A stretch of 64,000 nt of DNA from Silurus meridionalis (GCF_014805685.1 NC_060907.1:6430992-6494991), one strand, 5' to 3'; numbered from the stretch's first letter, positions 36,176 to 48,900 are shown. The notes: generated by a model from the sequence alone, not told the origin. Numbers and translations: made by a program.

Positions 36176-37285
36176 CATAAATAAACCAACATTTACCTCA
36201 GACATGTTAAAATACTACATGAACACAAGCTGAAAAGTGTTCTTGAGAAACAGTTTGCAGTTAGTACGAACTAGCTGAGAGATATGAGGCTGGAGATAAA
36301 AAGCACATAGGCATCATTGGAAATTAGTAAAAGCTTAATGAATACACACCTTTAACTTATATGTTGTAAAAATACCAACAAAAAAAAAAATTAACTTTTA
36401 AGGTTATTACATGTAACATCTAATAAAATCTAACTTGTATCATTTCTTGATTTCACTTCTGAAGTGGTGATTAATATTTTAAAGAAAAAATACAAGAACC
36501 ATTTCACTCGGTTGAAAACTTAACAAAAAACTTAAAAAAAAACCCTCAACGAAACTCTAATAGGTTCTATTTTAATGTGTGTTTGTGTACAGGATTAAAT
36601 TATTATTAATCCAGAAACAGTGTAGAAACATATCAGTGTCTGAATACCTAACTGGTGTAGATACCAATATGTGACAACAACAAGTTGCTGAAGGTGTTCT
36701 ATTGGTCCTTAAAGGTATCCAGTAAGTATAAAATAGTGTTTCTATTGAGATTAATGCAATTACATCTGTAATTGTTAAGATCATTCCAAATTTTATAAGG
36801 ATTTTAATTGGGTTTTTTCCCAGCAGGGTCTTCTTGAGTTCTTAGTGTGAAGTAATTTTTGGTGCCATTTATGGTGGCTCTGTGTTGTTTTTATTGTGTT
36901 GATTGTTTAGTTAATAAACCATTGACGCCTTGAAGGCTTCAGGTGTATGAGAAATTGTTTTGCATTAATAACTTCATGCAGGCTTTATAGACAGGGGTTC
37001 GCATATTTTCTAAAAGCTCCAGGGTATAGCTCTATACCTACTAACTGTTTAGTCAGCTCAAGTGGTATACAGCTGAAATTATAGAATGGACCTATGAAAA
37101 AATAGGGTGCATTCTGGCATCTCAAATCATCTAGATTTGTAAGTAATCTTGCCTTAAAGCTGGGTTTAGAATTTGCTGGTTGATGTATTTCTCAAGGAAT
37201 TCCATGGTGAAATTTTTACAATGGTTTTGAACTCATAAGTTTTACTGCTGCTTTTAAACCTGTTGAGAATAAAAGAGAAGAGTCC
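36176..37285. other. intergenic
   Basis: No recognised gene or transposon. AT-rich. Confidence 0.4.
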
Positions 37286-37620
37286 TTATCTGTCACATGT
37301 ACGTTACAGCCCAGCTTGTTTGAAAGCTGGGGTTAGAGCACAGGGTCAGCCATGAACGTAATTAAGAGCCTTGCTTTAGTGGAACTCCTGACCTTCTGAT
37401 CAGGAACCCAGCGCCCAAACCACTGAGCTACCACTCTCCCTGAATTTTCCTTGTCAGGAAGCTGGGGTCAAAGCACAGGGTCAGCCATCGTATGGCACCC
37501 CTGGAGCAGATAGAGTTAAGTGTCTTGGTCAATGGCCAAGCAGTGGCTGCCTGGCTTGAACCCCTGACCTTATGATCAGTATCCCAGAGCCTCAACCACT
37601 GGACCAAACTTGCTAGTTTC
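37286..37620 (-). mobile_element. two tandem tRNA-like SINE fragments
   Basis: Two minus-strand copies (about 37286-37440 and 37441-37620). Each has AAGCTGGGGTTAGAGCACAG or a close variant and ends, on the minus strand 5' side, with a tRNA-like head (TGGTCCAGTGGTTGAGGC ... GGTTCAAGCC). The head-to-tail arrangement suggests a duplication or successive insertion. Confidence 0.75.
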
Positions 37621-38140
37621 GTTTTCACCTTCAATCATGACACTGCAAGTTCATGACTTCAGCCTTCATGCTTGCTTCCTTCCTTTCAATTGGTACAGTG
37701 AAGCTGTAATAATTAGCACTAGAAAAAAGCATAAGTGAATTTGGATGCGGTTTTGGCTGTTCTGGCAGAATACCCAGTAAGCAATTGGGCACTTGGTTCT
37801 TTTATTTTCTCTCTAGGCTTCAGGACTAGAGATAAATGATTCCTAGTCATAAACCTAAAATAATTTCACTGTGCTCTAACATTTAATTCATCAATTAATT
37901 GTTACAGGTTTGAATGGGAGAAAAGAAATCTTCTGGGGCAATTTTACGCTCCATGATGTGTTGTGTTTATTGCAAGGAAAGAAAATGACCTGTTAAGTTT
38001 TTTGTTTTGTTTATATGTTTTGGAATCTGAACACCTGTGTTTATTAGAAATTATTGGGGTTGAGTAGAAACAGAATCAACCCCATAGACTAAGTACATCT
38101 TGTCATGAAGAACAATAAACTATTTACATTTAAGGCATTT
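37621..38140. other. intergenic
   Basis: No recognised gene or repeat. Confidence 0.4.
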
Positions 38141-38720
38141 TAAGTCAAGTCAAGTCAAGAGGCTTTTATTGTCATTTCTACTATACACAGTGGTACAAAG
38201 TACACAGTAAAAACGAGACAACGTTCCTCCGGAACCCTGGTGCTACACTAGACAACATAAAGCTACAACACAACACAAGCTACATAAAGTGCATCGAGTG
38301 CAACCTAGTGCAAACAGTGCAGACAAAAAACAGTACAGACAGACAGTGCAGACAGAAAACACAAGACAACGCAAGACAAGACAAAAAACCAATATAGCGC
38401 CGACTAGTAAACCTACTGTAAACTCAAGTTATACAGTACTGTGCGAGGTGAAATGTAAAATGTAAAAACTATAACTGGGAGTAAATATAAACAGAACAAA
38501 CAGAACAAATTAGTGCAAAGGAACAGCAGCAGTCAAGAGGTGCAAAGACAGCATGTAAACAGTATAATAGTGATAAATGTGCAAAAAAACAGCAGTTAAG
38601 CAGTGTAGTATGGTCGAGTATAATAAATAATAAATAAATGAATGGTTGTGGAATGGATTGAGATGAGTGTGTGTTAAGTGTTTAGTCCAGGTTGTACAGT
38701 TCGGTACACACATTGAGTGA

Positions 38721-38779
<59 letters not shown>

Positions 38780-39100
38780 CCATTTCATTTCTGTGTATTC
38801 AGAAGCCTGATGGCTTGGGGAAAGAAACTGTTGCACAGTCTTGATTAGGCGGCACGAATGCTTCGGAACCGTTTTCCTGATGGCAGGAGTGTAAAGAGTG
38901 TGTGTGACGGGTGTGTGTGGTCGTCCACAATGCTGTGTGCTTTGCGGATGCAGCGTGTAGTGTAAATGTCCATGATAGAGGGGAGAGAGACTCCGATGAT
39001 CTTCTCAGCTGTCCTCACTATCCTCTGTAGGGTCTTGCAATCCGAGACGGTGCAATTCCCAAACCAGGCAGTGATGCAGCTACTCTGCATTTAGCAGACA
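38141..39100 (-). mobile_element. LINE 3' portion (L2/CR1-like), copy b
   Basis: The 3' end at 38141 is (AAGTC)n, then GAGGCTTTTATTGTCATTTC. Minus-strand coding at 38845-39090 reads CITAWFGNCTVSDCKTLQRI, VSLPSIMDIYTTRCIRKAHS and THPSHTLFTLLPSGKRFRSI, the C-terminal end of the polyprotein. A (TG)n tract at 38725-38778 lies in the 3' part. 5'-truncated. Confidence 0.88.
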
Positions 39101-40980
39101 TCGTCATCCAGATAAACTTACAATTGAGAAGTTGAGGGTTAAGGGTCTTGCTCCATGACCCAGCAGTGGCAATTTAGTGGTGGTAGGATTTAAACTCTTC
39201 TAATCCAGTGTCCAATGCCATTCATGCAATGTATTGTTGAGCTTCCTAAGGTCTCCACTTTGGCTTCGTTTTATGTGCTTCCATAAGCTACTAGATACAC
39301 TAAATCTCTTTTATATGTATTCACACTAAGATGTATGTTGAACATACTGGTAATGAAAGTCTATGTAAAGTGTATGTATTAGTCAGCTGCACTGCCTGTA
39401 TGTACTTTCAAAAGGAGAACAATATAAGAACTTGGTTCATACTCAACTTCTGCTTTTACACTTCCTCTTGCAAATGCACACTTTTTTAATTTATTTTTTT
39501 TTTCAATTCTGGTTTTACAAGAGGGTATTCAGTTAATGCAGCAGGGTGGAAAAAAAGCATAAGGAAGTGAGGAGTACCAGGAAATAAAGCAAACCCTCAG
39601 TTGGCTTAAGCGTACTCTTAATTATAGACATGTACCATAATTTGTTAATAGTAACTATATCAACTGCTATTAAATTATAACTTCTATAGAATCCACTGTA
39701 ATATTAATTTTCTCTTTTTGATTTTCTTATTGTACTTCAGGTTTCTCTTGTTCTTTCAGATAACAAGCTGTGAGAGGCTGTGGTAAAGTAATAGCAGTAT
39801 TTACTGTATACCTGCCCTAAATGTTAGTTCTGACAAGGAACTCAGTTGTTTGGTGGATGTTCAACATCATTACGTGTGCTATAAATTATTAAAACATTAT
39901 AGGATCACAATTTTCAATAAATATGTATATAGAGGAAAACAACTATTCAGAATGTGCAGTTATAACTAATATTACACAGTCTTATATATAGCTCCATCAC
40001 AGCATCCTGTCACATTTTTTTATTTTTTACCTTAAAGGGTTTCATTTCTTACTTCTTGTAAATTAAAATATGATATGGCCATTGGTTTATAAAAAGTATT
40101 CTATAGTAACCTTAGTTGTATATTCTTGACTGAATGACATCACTGTGGTCTTAATCTGGTTCAAACGTTTGTTATATAATTGTACAAATAATATATATAT
40201 AAAAGTAGCCATATTATAATTATGGTTAACATGGTTTTTAGCATGCGTGTGTAAGCATGTTGTTTTTCCTAACCAGAAACCATAGTTTACTGATGTAAAG
40301 GCCCAATAACTGATCATCATCAATTGGAATAACAAGTAGAGGATGGGATTTTAAAACATGAATCATTTAAAAGTTAATTAAATTTGTGGGTTTTTTGGGA
40401 ATAACACATACTTGGCTTTGCTCCCCATTTTTGTTGGCTAGCAGCCCAGAAGATGCCTTGTGAAACCCGAAAAAAAACAGAATTCTGGTTTCATGGAAAT
40501 CTACTTCAGAGTTTTGCTGAAGTAAACACAAATAGTTAGGACATATGACTCCTGTTATTTTAGGGTCAAGTCTTTCCTTTTCTTAGCCAGACCTGAATTT
40601 TAATGTGCTGCAAAATACGATATGTGGCGTTTTCTGCACGACATCTAAAACCAACCATTTTTCGTCATATAATTATATTGGTTATGGGTTCGTCCCTGTG
40701 GTTTCGCCAACAGTGAAACTATACATTACAATGCTTTTTTGTCATAATTGCAGAAGCTATTTGTTCTCATCCAAGCAACCTAACTGTGATCCCTCAAGCC
40801 ACTGGCACTGTGTAGATTATAAGTTCAGACTTGTGTAGTTACATTCTCTCTTCCAGGCCTAGTGTAAGAATAAAATCAAAACAAAACATAGTAGGCTTAG
40901 TAAATGGGTTGAATCCTTGTTCTAGCTTCTCAGTGTTTCAACTGGCAATGTTTGTGTGTGGCTTTGAGTTGCTTCACGGT
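39101..40980. other. intergenic with a SINE fragment
   Basis: 39085-39225 carries TTTAGCAGACATCGTCATCC and GAGGGTTAAGGGTCTTGCTC, a fish SINE core. The rest to 40980 has no recognised element and no named gene. Confidence 0.45.
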
Positions 40981-40990
40981 CAGTGGACCA

Positions 40991-41068
40991 CCAACCGCAG
41001 CCTCCTGGGTGGTCGTCATAGAAACAACAGCAGGAAGGAGGCGGTCAAGAAAGGAAAGGACAAAAAGG
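40991..41068 (+). other. possible exon of an unidentified transcript
   Basis: A GC-richer, purine-rich segment after cacggtcag and before a good donor (AAAAAG|gtatgt). An open frame reads GRHRNNSRKEAVKKGKDKK. I do not recognise a family, and it could be an lncRNA or 5' exon. Confidence 0.25.
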
Positions 41069-41094
41069 TATGTTGATGACTCATTTTAAAGTGA

Positions 41095-41095
<1 letters not shown>

Positions 41096-41138
<43 letters not shown>
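41096..41138. repeat. (TG)n microsatellite
   Basis: Pure dinucleotide tract about 30 bp after the possible donor site. Confidence 0.95.
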
Positions 41139-42117
41139 AAGTATTCCTCTGTGATCTTTCTTATTGACTGTTCCATGAAGGATTAAGCCAAGTTTCCCCT
41201 TGAATTAGAAAAGGAGGAGGCTTTTGTTTAAAGGGCTGTCATGATGAAATGGTGGGATAAAGGAGCAAATTTAGCTCTTTCTATCCACCAAGATAACAGC
41301 AAGCAAAAGTCACTTTCCCATAACAAACCTCCACTCTCATCATTGTATTCACCCTCCTCCTAATCCCACAGCTGGTTTGGTTTCTTTCAAACGAACAACA
41401 GGTTGGATGTGGGGTTTTGTTTTTCCCTTTGACAAAAATTGGAAAACACTTGTTTACAGGGAACTACTGCAGCACAATATGCAGCCCACAGGAAACAGCT
41501 GGGCTTCTATTTCATTAACATGTCTGTTTTGAATGCTAATGAAATGTAATGAAATTCTTCTCCTTGCATCTGCACTGCAGTTCCAACGTCTGCTGAATTT
41601 TCCCAAGCTTGTAATGCTATTCAAATGATAATTCTATTTGGAAAAACAAACGCAGACTGAAAATCTGTCAATCATCTAGAATTGAAAAAATGTTTAGACT
41701 GTAGAAACATTCAAAGGTTCTTTGGGTTTGTCGGATGATGTTATAAGCAACATAATAGGATATGCAGTTTTTGAAACTGCATAGAAAAGTATAGTATAGT
41801 ATAGTATATTATAGTATAGTTTAGTATGGTATGGTATGGCACGGTATAGGGGTATAAGAGTTTGAAGTTCATGGCTTTAGTCAAGAAGTGAAACACCAGT
41901 ACAAAGCCATACATTTAATAATTATTTACACTTTATTAATACAGGGAAATTGATAGGTTGCAGCTACTCACAGTACAATTATTGTAAAATAAAAAAAAAG
42001 TAAGTATAAATGCTGTACAATTAATGAATTTCCAATCTTATTCTCTATGAAAATGTGTAGCAGCAGTAAAACAGGCAACAGAAAAAGTTTATATATATAT
42101 AGGTTGTAGTCGTAGGT
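41139..42117. other. intergenic, candidate regulatory block and (TATAG)n
   Basis: 41430-41690 is repeat-free, with repeated TAATGAAAT words (41532-41560) and an octamer-like ATTCAAAT (41618). 41788-41850 is a decaying (TATAG)n pentamer tract. Possible enhancer; inference only. Confidence 0.35.
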
Positions 42118-42400
42118 TGTAGGGTCTTGTAGCCCATTCCTGCTTCCACCTGGAATGGGCTACAAGACCATCAGCAAAAAGCGAGGTGAGAAAGAAACCA
42201 CTGTTAATTTGAAAATGGAAAAAATACAAAATCGCAAGTCAATCGCCCTCGCTCTGGAGCTCCATGCAAAATCTTACCTCATGGGGGAAGGATGATTCTG
42301 AGAAAGGTGAGGGATCAGACCAGAATTACAAAACAATCTCAAGGGAACTGGGACCACAGTCATCAAGAAAACCTGTGGTAACACGCAGAGGGCCCAGCAG
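42118..42400 (+). mobile_element. Tc1-like transposase N-terminal remnant, family D
   Basis: Frame-broken matches to a Tc1 transposase N-terminus: GYKTISKK, GEK-x-TTV, then [19 protein letters not shown] and a [16 protein letters not shown] stretch, that is, the paired-type helix-turn-helix. An 18-bp perfect hairpin starts it (42123-42169). No catalytic part. Confidence 0.75.
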
Positions 42401-42480
42401 TGGCAGCGTGGTGGTCCTGGGATTGGAATTTATGACCTTCTGATTCCAATACCTTAACCACTGAGCTACCAACTCCACGG
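42385..42480 (-). mobile_element. tRNA-like SINE fragment
   Basis: CCCAGCAGTGGCAGCGTGGT, then GACCTTCTGATTCCAATACC and TTAACCACTGAGCTACCAAC, the minus-strand SINE head. Confidence 0.7.
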
Positions 42481-43720
42481 CTAGAGTAAATGTTAAATAA
42501 GGCAATTTAGAAGAATTGCATTAATGATGTAATTTAATGAATTTTTTCCCCAATTTTGTATGGTAAGGGTCACTATAAATGAGAAAGAAATGTAATAAAA
42601 AAAGTGGCTAAAGCAGTTTAACTAGTAAAATTAAATAAGTAAAAATGTAACATAACCTTTGATTGATTGATCTATACAGATTTTTTTGGTTTCCACCATT
42701 CATTTTATATATATATATCAATGACAAATAACAATATTATAGCTCTGCTTCCACCAAAGTTATTTCTTTGCATAGCCCAGCAATGTAGAGCACACAGACA
42801 GCCATGATACACTGCCCCTGGAGCACTCAGAGTGATCAGTAGACCAGAGCCTTAAGCATGCTTGTGTTTTTATTTGTGTCTTAGGAGTGTATATTAAGGT
42901 ATGGTTGTTGGTTTCAATTTGCATTATACAATATCAGTATCTGTATTTTCCAAATAAGTCATAGTATATTATATTCATGTCTTCTGTTTTTTTCTAAGTA
43001 CAAGGAAACATGGTGAACTTCTTATCTTATGTGTACTCACACACACAATTCAACAGTGGTGGATAGAGATTTGGAAAACACATAAGTGTTCCTTTTAAAA
43101 AAGTATTTTAATCCACCGTTCCTAGGTTCTCATATACACAAGTGAAATTATATTCTTAAAAAAAAATCCCCTTGGACGAGAATTTGGCTTTATCCTCGCC
43201 TCTTGTGTCGACCTAAAAATGGCTTACAATAGCTTTGTTCGACTCTGAAACGTCTGAGTGTGGAACACAGTGCCTGCTCTGTTCTGACACCATACAGAAA
43301 AAGGTTTGTGGCTCAGGGTGGTGTAGGAGGAAAGTCCCATTGGTTTGGGTATTTCCTTAATAAATCAGTATAACTAATTAATAAATTATTAAAACCCTTT
43401 TTTTTTTTTTTTGAGTCCATTATTTTCACCCTCTGACAAAACAGAAAAGGGAAATACAGAAGGTCTCTGTGCTTAGGGGTTTGATATTTAGGTCATGACT
43501 TTCCCCTTCCTGGATCTGATTCTCGGTGAGTACTGCAGAAATAAAATGTCCTAGAAGGGCTGTGTCCCGATGTTGTAACTCAGCACATAAACCATGTGTT
43601 ACTAAACAGAAAACAGGTTTGTCCTATCGTCAAGAGATAGAATCCTGATAACGTTCGGAAGTATTTGCATCTCATACTGACTGTAAAATATTGTTACAGT
43701 ATATGTTGGATTTGTAACTA
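42481..43720. other. intergenic with short SINE fragment
   Basis: 42785-42860 (CAGCCATGATACACTGCCCC and CTGGAGCACTCAGAG) is a SINE internal piece. The rest holds no recognised gene. Confidence 0.4.
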
Positions 43721-43961
43721 AGCTTTCTTTCGGTTTCTCCCGTTAGGGGTCGCCACAGCAAACATGTGCATGTTTGATTTGGCACAAGTTTTTTTGCTGG
43801 ATGCCCTTCCTAACACAACTCTCCCTATTTATCCGGGCTTGGGACCGGCACTAAGGCTTCTGCAACCCTAATGGCTGGGGTTGGTTCCCTGACCAGGGAT
43901 CGAACCCGGGCCGCAGCGGTGAGAGCACCGCATCCTAACCACTAGACCACCAGGGGACCTT
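43721..43961 (-). mobile_element. tRNA-Glu-derived SINE (copy 2), intact head, 13-bp target duplication
   Basis: Flanked by GGATTTGTAACTA (43708-43720) and GGAATTGTAACTA (43962-43974). On the minus strand the tRNA-Glu-like head has A box TGGTCTAGTGGTTAGG, anticodon loop CTCTCAC (anticodon CUC) and B box GGTTCGATCC, and can fold as a cloverleaf. The tail is TGTGGCGACCCCTAACGGGA followed by GAAAGAAAG. It is not a functional tRNA gene but an RNA-polymerase-III retroelement. Confidence 0.93.
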
Positions 43962-45464
43962 GGAATTGTAACTATTCTTGTTAAAGATTTTTGTATTGTT
44001 TTCAAAAGTACATTGTACTAGGACGGTTACAAAAGTTTTAAATACACTATAATTTACATTTTAAGTTATTAAATTAATTGAATGCAGCTTTTTATACATA
44101 TGTAGAAACCGAGATCTAAACCTTTTCTTCCCATATAGAAGGTTGGAGAAATCTGTAGACAGTCACACCTTCATGCATACTGTCCTTTAGAAAATACTCT
44201 TTGTATGATATCCTTTACATTTTTGGTCTGTGCAAGTGGACCTTTCTTTAACAGGAGGGTTTCAGGACTGTTCAAATCCAGAGACCGGTTTGGGCAGTGC
44301 AAAACATTGATTTTGTGTCCCCATGTTTGGATATGTATTTTAGTCATTAACCTGCTGGAAGAACCAATTATGTTTGAACGTCATGGCAGTGGCAGCCAGA
44401 TGATGCCATCAATCTTTGGCAGTGTCCCTAAACCACAAGCTACAAAACAGACCCATGCATCAATGATCTACCACAATATCGCACGGCGGGTTTGAGGGCT
44501 TTTTGCAGTCCCCATTATTCACCAAATGTATCCAACAAATTGGTCAAAGGCAACAATTGAGTAACTAGAGGCTGAGAGAAATGTAAAAAATGATGGATTT
44601 TGTCAAGGTGGACAACTTGTTCGCTCTTGTTTCTCCAGTTGTTGAAGAGGAGAATCTGTGAGGAATCTTTATTTTATGCCTTCAGTTTGTCCTTCTTTTA
44701 AAAAAAGGGCAATAATCTTGTGATCCAGATATAAAAGCAATTATTCACCGTGTCATCCGCTTTCATTCTGTTACAATATAATATATATTGTGTATAACTT
44801 TATATTGTTGCTAAGTAAAATTTTTGTGTTAATTACAGTTGACTGCTCTCTTGTCATTTCAGCAATAAATAACAAGCTGTATGACCATAAGAAGACTTCA
44901 AAATTATAACGGTGTTCCTCTTTTTGTTCTTTCCTGCATCAGGCACTAACTGATGATGAATATTTACTGATGATGACTGAAGGTGATGAATATTTATGGA
45001 GTGCTCATTCCTGTTTCGTATCTGAGCATAAATTAGACTCCAGTATGCAAACACACAGAAACAGAGCTGGCCAACGAGCTGGTTACCTGCACACGGAAGA
45101 CTCGAATCTCGGGAAAAAAAATTGGGCCACAGACATCAGAGGAAAGCGTGACAAACATATTTCGCTGCAATTTATATGATTAGGTATTATTAGGGGTTAT
45201 TCTAAAAGGCCGCCAAAATAACAATGTACCTGAAATAACATCGACACACACGCACACATACTCACCTAATCATAAACCCTATCCACTATGACAGCAATAG
45301 GAAGAGAATGTGATCATTTTAATGTTTTCTAATCCACAGGAACTATTAAAAAATACCTTAATTTGACTCAATGAACTACACCTGATTTTTCCCCCTAATT
45401 ACTGATTACAATAATAATAACTTTTAATAATTTTATACAATTATATCATTTATACAGCTGAGCT
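43962..45464. other. intergenic with a possible Tc1-like decayed remnant
   Basis: 44140-44700 contains words (CAGACCCATGCATCAATGAT, AACCTGCTGGAAGAACCAA) that recall a different Tc1-like family on the minus strand. I could not find terminal repeats. No other gene. Confidence 0.35.
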
Positions 45465-45600
45465 TTTGAGGATTAAGGACCTTGCTCAAGGACCCAGCTT
45501 GATTTGTTGGTACTGGGATTTCAACCTATGACCTTCTGGTCCAAAGTCCAATAACTTAATCCAAAGTCCTTAACCAGTGAGCTACCTCTAAAACCATGAG
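45465..45600 (-). mobile_element. tRNA-like SINE fragment
   Basis: AGGACCTTGCTCAAGGACCC, then ACCTATGACCTTCTGG and CCTTAACCAGTGAGCTACCT. Minus strand. Confidence 0.7.
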
Positions 45601-45694
45601 TTCCAAAGTTCTGACACTAGAGACTCTTAAAAAAAATATATCACGTAAAAATCTCCTGACATAAAACTTCATCAACAGCAACTGATTCATATGT

Positions 45695-46045
45695 TTTTAA
45701 CATTCCATTCTACATTTAGTTCCCATTTGCGATTATAATAACCTCCACTCTTCTGGGGAACATTTAACACTAGAACTAGGAGTGTGCTTGTGGAGACTTG
45801 TGGAGATTCAGTCTGCAAAAAGGGTGTTATCAGGAACTAATGTAGGTGAGATGAGGAAATCAGGGCCGCTGTCAGTGTTCCAATCCGTTCCTCAATTAGG
45901 GTTGAGGTCAGAACTCTATAGCAGGAGATCATTCACTCCAAACCATGTAAAGAATATCTTCATGCAGCTATTGTTTGTATATTGTCATGCTGGAACAGGT
46001 TTGAGTCTCCTAGTTCAAGTGAAGGAAAAAATAATGCTATCACAT
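45695..46045 (-). mobile_element. Tc1-like remnant, family A (copy 9)
   Basis: Minus strand. CCACTCTTCTGGGGAACATT, then CCTCAATTAGGGTTGAGGTC and TTGTCATGCTGGAACAGGTT (the DN-x-P-x-H region). Degenerate coding. Confidence 0.8.
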
Positions 46046-46301
46046 TTAAAGATTTCTTCTTTTCGTCTTTAAAATATCAAATGGTTGCTCCTGTTGCAGC
46101 ATGGCGTGTTTTCCACAGGGTAAGCATGCGAGAAATCGGGTGGTGCTCTTCACAATAAAATTCAATCATCATCTTCAATATTTTGAGTTTGTTTTCATCA
46201 TTCGACCTTGCAGTGTGACTAAATTGATGTTCCTGTAATGCTTCAGTGTTTGGGAACTGATGCTGATGACAGATGGAGGGCCACAGCTGTTTTTGCCTTC
46301 A

Positions 46302-46361
<60 letters not shown>

Positions 46362-46472
46362 AATATATCCTGATGCAAAAACTCCTACAATGGCCAAAGG
46401 GGCTAGACTCTAAACCCTTATGTCTGGGACTTAACTGTCTAAAATAGTTGTTTGGCAATGTAAGAGTATGTT

Positions 46473-46547
<75 letters not shown>

Positions 46548-47033
46548 ATTAAATGGCCAATACTGTTATTGTTGACATGTAGATTGATTTCTCCTCGCTA
46601 AACGGTTTCTCAAGCTCGTTCTTTTAGCATCACTGCTGCTACATAAATATGACATATCACAACATTAAGTAGACTGAAGTGTTTCCAAAGAATCACATAG
46701 AATACAGATTTACATGGCAGAGGTAGAGCTGTGTCTTCTCAGGGACAGAACTTTCTTTTTTTTTTTTGCACTACAAAGGCCTGTGTAAGGAAGGGCCATG
46801 TGTTAGACGTCAGAAAGCTTTTAAGTAAATTAATGATTTGCTTTCTGTGTGGACCAAACAAATAAGTGAACCATTTCTATTTGTACCATATTGAATTGCA
46901 TAGCATCATATTTTTTACATTGCATCATATTGCAACATCGCATTGTGATGAATCAAGCGAAATTGAGTCACACTGCATAGTAATAGAGTGGAATCTTATT
47001 GCATCACATCAGAGTCAGTTATGAAGATAGTGC

Positions 47034-47116
<83 letters not shown>
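46046..47116. other. intergenic, microsatellite-rich
   Basis: (CA)n at 46301-46354, (TA)n at 46475-46542 and (TA)n at 47036-47116. 46880-47010 has repeated GCATCATATTGCA-like words. No gene. Confidence 0.7.
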
Positions 47117-47119
<3 letters not shown>

Positions 47120-47930
47120 TATCTCACAAAAGTGAGTACACCCCTTACATTTTACTAACCATTTTAGTATAATCTTCCTATGCGACAATACTATAAAAAT
47201 TTAAATAAAATAAAAATTGTATATATTATATAGCAGTACAGATTTACTGTAATATATAATATGAGTATATAATATGAGTACAACTCATCATAAACCATTA
47301 TTGTCTAAATAACTTGCAAACTGGCAAACCGACTGCAGTGTGTGGTGTATGGTTTGAGCACGGACAAGCGGACCTTCTGCAACCTCTAAAGCAATGCCAG
47401 CAGCACTCAAGCATCTGTTTTTTTAAAGCCAGATTCTGCACCTGACGCACAGCACAAGGACTCAACTTTTGTATGACCCTGGCCACTGTACTTTTACTCA
47501 GTTTTGGGGCGTTACCATTCTTCATATAGCTTAGGCCATCTTTGTGGAGACACAATTTTAATTCTCTACATTCTTTGTCATTAGGTGCCATGTTTAACAC
47601 TCAGTGGTCAGTATGAGAGAACTGTATTCAAAGCACCAACTTTTACCTGCTCTACTACAATATACATTGGTCCTGTCAAACAGACAAAAACATAAACATG
47701 ATAAATAGGACATGTGGCTTTGCACGGTTACACAACGTACAGCTGTCATCACTTAGGGTGTACTCACTTTTGTTGGCAGTTATTTTGACAATAATGGCTG
47801 TATGTTAAATTATTTTCAGAGGACACTAAATATGTACTGCTACACAAGCTGCACACTGACCACAAATATATTCAAGTTTCATTTCTATAGTATTGTCCCT
47901 TAAGAATATATAATAAAATGGTTGTTAATT
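47117..47930 (-). mobile_element. Tc1-like element, family B (copy 1), N-terminal coding on minus strand
   Basis: Left terminus CACTATCTCACAAAAGTGAG, flanked by TA. Inner repeats GTGTACTCACTTTTGTTGGC (47757-47776) and the TATAGTATTGTCCCTTAAGA end (47889) fit a long IR/DR-type TIR. A minus-strand frame at 47298-47600 reads KLSKSTVARVIQKLSPCAVR (transposase DNA-binding helix). Catalytic part absent. Confidence 0.85.
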
Positions 47931-48560
47931 AATAATTATTCATTTTTTTTAATTAGTAATTTTTTTTCTATTACAGCCTGATTCAGACAGTTGCGGAGTT
48001 TGTGAGAAGGCTTTGCTTTTATTTATTTAATGTAATTTTTAGAAGCCATCTCTGGTGTCAGTGCCTTCAACAAATCTAATGTTTCTGCTTTGTGGTTTTA
48101 CGTTAACATGACCAAATGTGGTTTTGTTTTAGTAGTAACAAGAAAAAGGAGTTAGAGGAGCTGGCAAGGAAGCAGATATTTGTAACAGGATCTGATCTTG
48201 TGTCAGCTATGTTCCACAACTTCAAATATAACTATAAATAGATTAAAAGGAACAAGGTTTTAAGTAAATGACCAAAATTTGCCAATACTGTTGGCAAGTT
48301 TATAAAGAGTAAAACAATTTAGGGTGTGTTTTTACAGCAAAATATCCAGTAGCACTTCTTTGCCTTAGTTATGTCACGCCACCCTGTCATTAATTTTCTT
48401 TTCCTAGAATGATACAACCCTAAGTATTTTTTTACATAATAATAACTTGAGAAACAAAAAGGGAATATAAATGCTATTGTAAATGAAGTTTGATGGAGCT
48501 AACATTACCTTACAGAGCAGTTTTGGTAGAGGTTTGTTCTACAGAGTGCTCTAGGAATAA
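47931..48560. other. intergenic
   Basis: No recognised element. Confidence 0.4.
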
Positions 48561-48900
48561 CCAAGACTGGCTTTTGTCAACAGACAGTGATATGATCGGG
48601 TCTAAGGAGCAGGAGGAGAGGCTGCTGCTTGTCATCTTGCACTAAATTGGATTTCAGGCCGCAAACAAACAGCTGTTCATTTGGCTCAGCGTTGGCGTGA
48701 GGAAAGCAAACAAAGGCAACCGCTAATTAACATTGATAGTGATCGATCTTGCCGCTGATACTTGCATCCAAGGTTGACCTGCGACAGCATCATCTACTCC
48801 AGCATGTGATTTTCACCCTAGAAACAGAATGATATAAATCGCCCATAGGTTTCCTGTTAGTGGATCTGTCTCTGAGCTGAAGAGTGTCTGCAGAGTGTCA
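48561..48900. promoter_or_regulatory. repeat-poor block, candidate enhancer
   Basis: Carries clustered motifs: CAGCTG (48671), AACAAAGG (SOX/TCF-like, 48708), TAATTA (48723) and ATCGAT-like words, with higher GC than its surroundings. It could be conserved non-coding DNA; not shown here. Confidence 0.25.

Noticed and set aside
43884..43957. tRNA-Glu gene (anticodon CUC)
   Set aside because: The cloverleaf is convincing, but it is the head of a SINE with a tail and target duplication, so not an ordinary tRNA gene.
44205..44495. 96-codon open frame
   Set aside because: The sequence resembles an antisense piece of a Tc1-like element rather than a host gene; support is weak either way.
47298..47600. 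100-codon minus-strand gene
   Set aside because: It matches the N-terminal DNA-binding part of a decayed Tc1 transposase; not a host gene.
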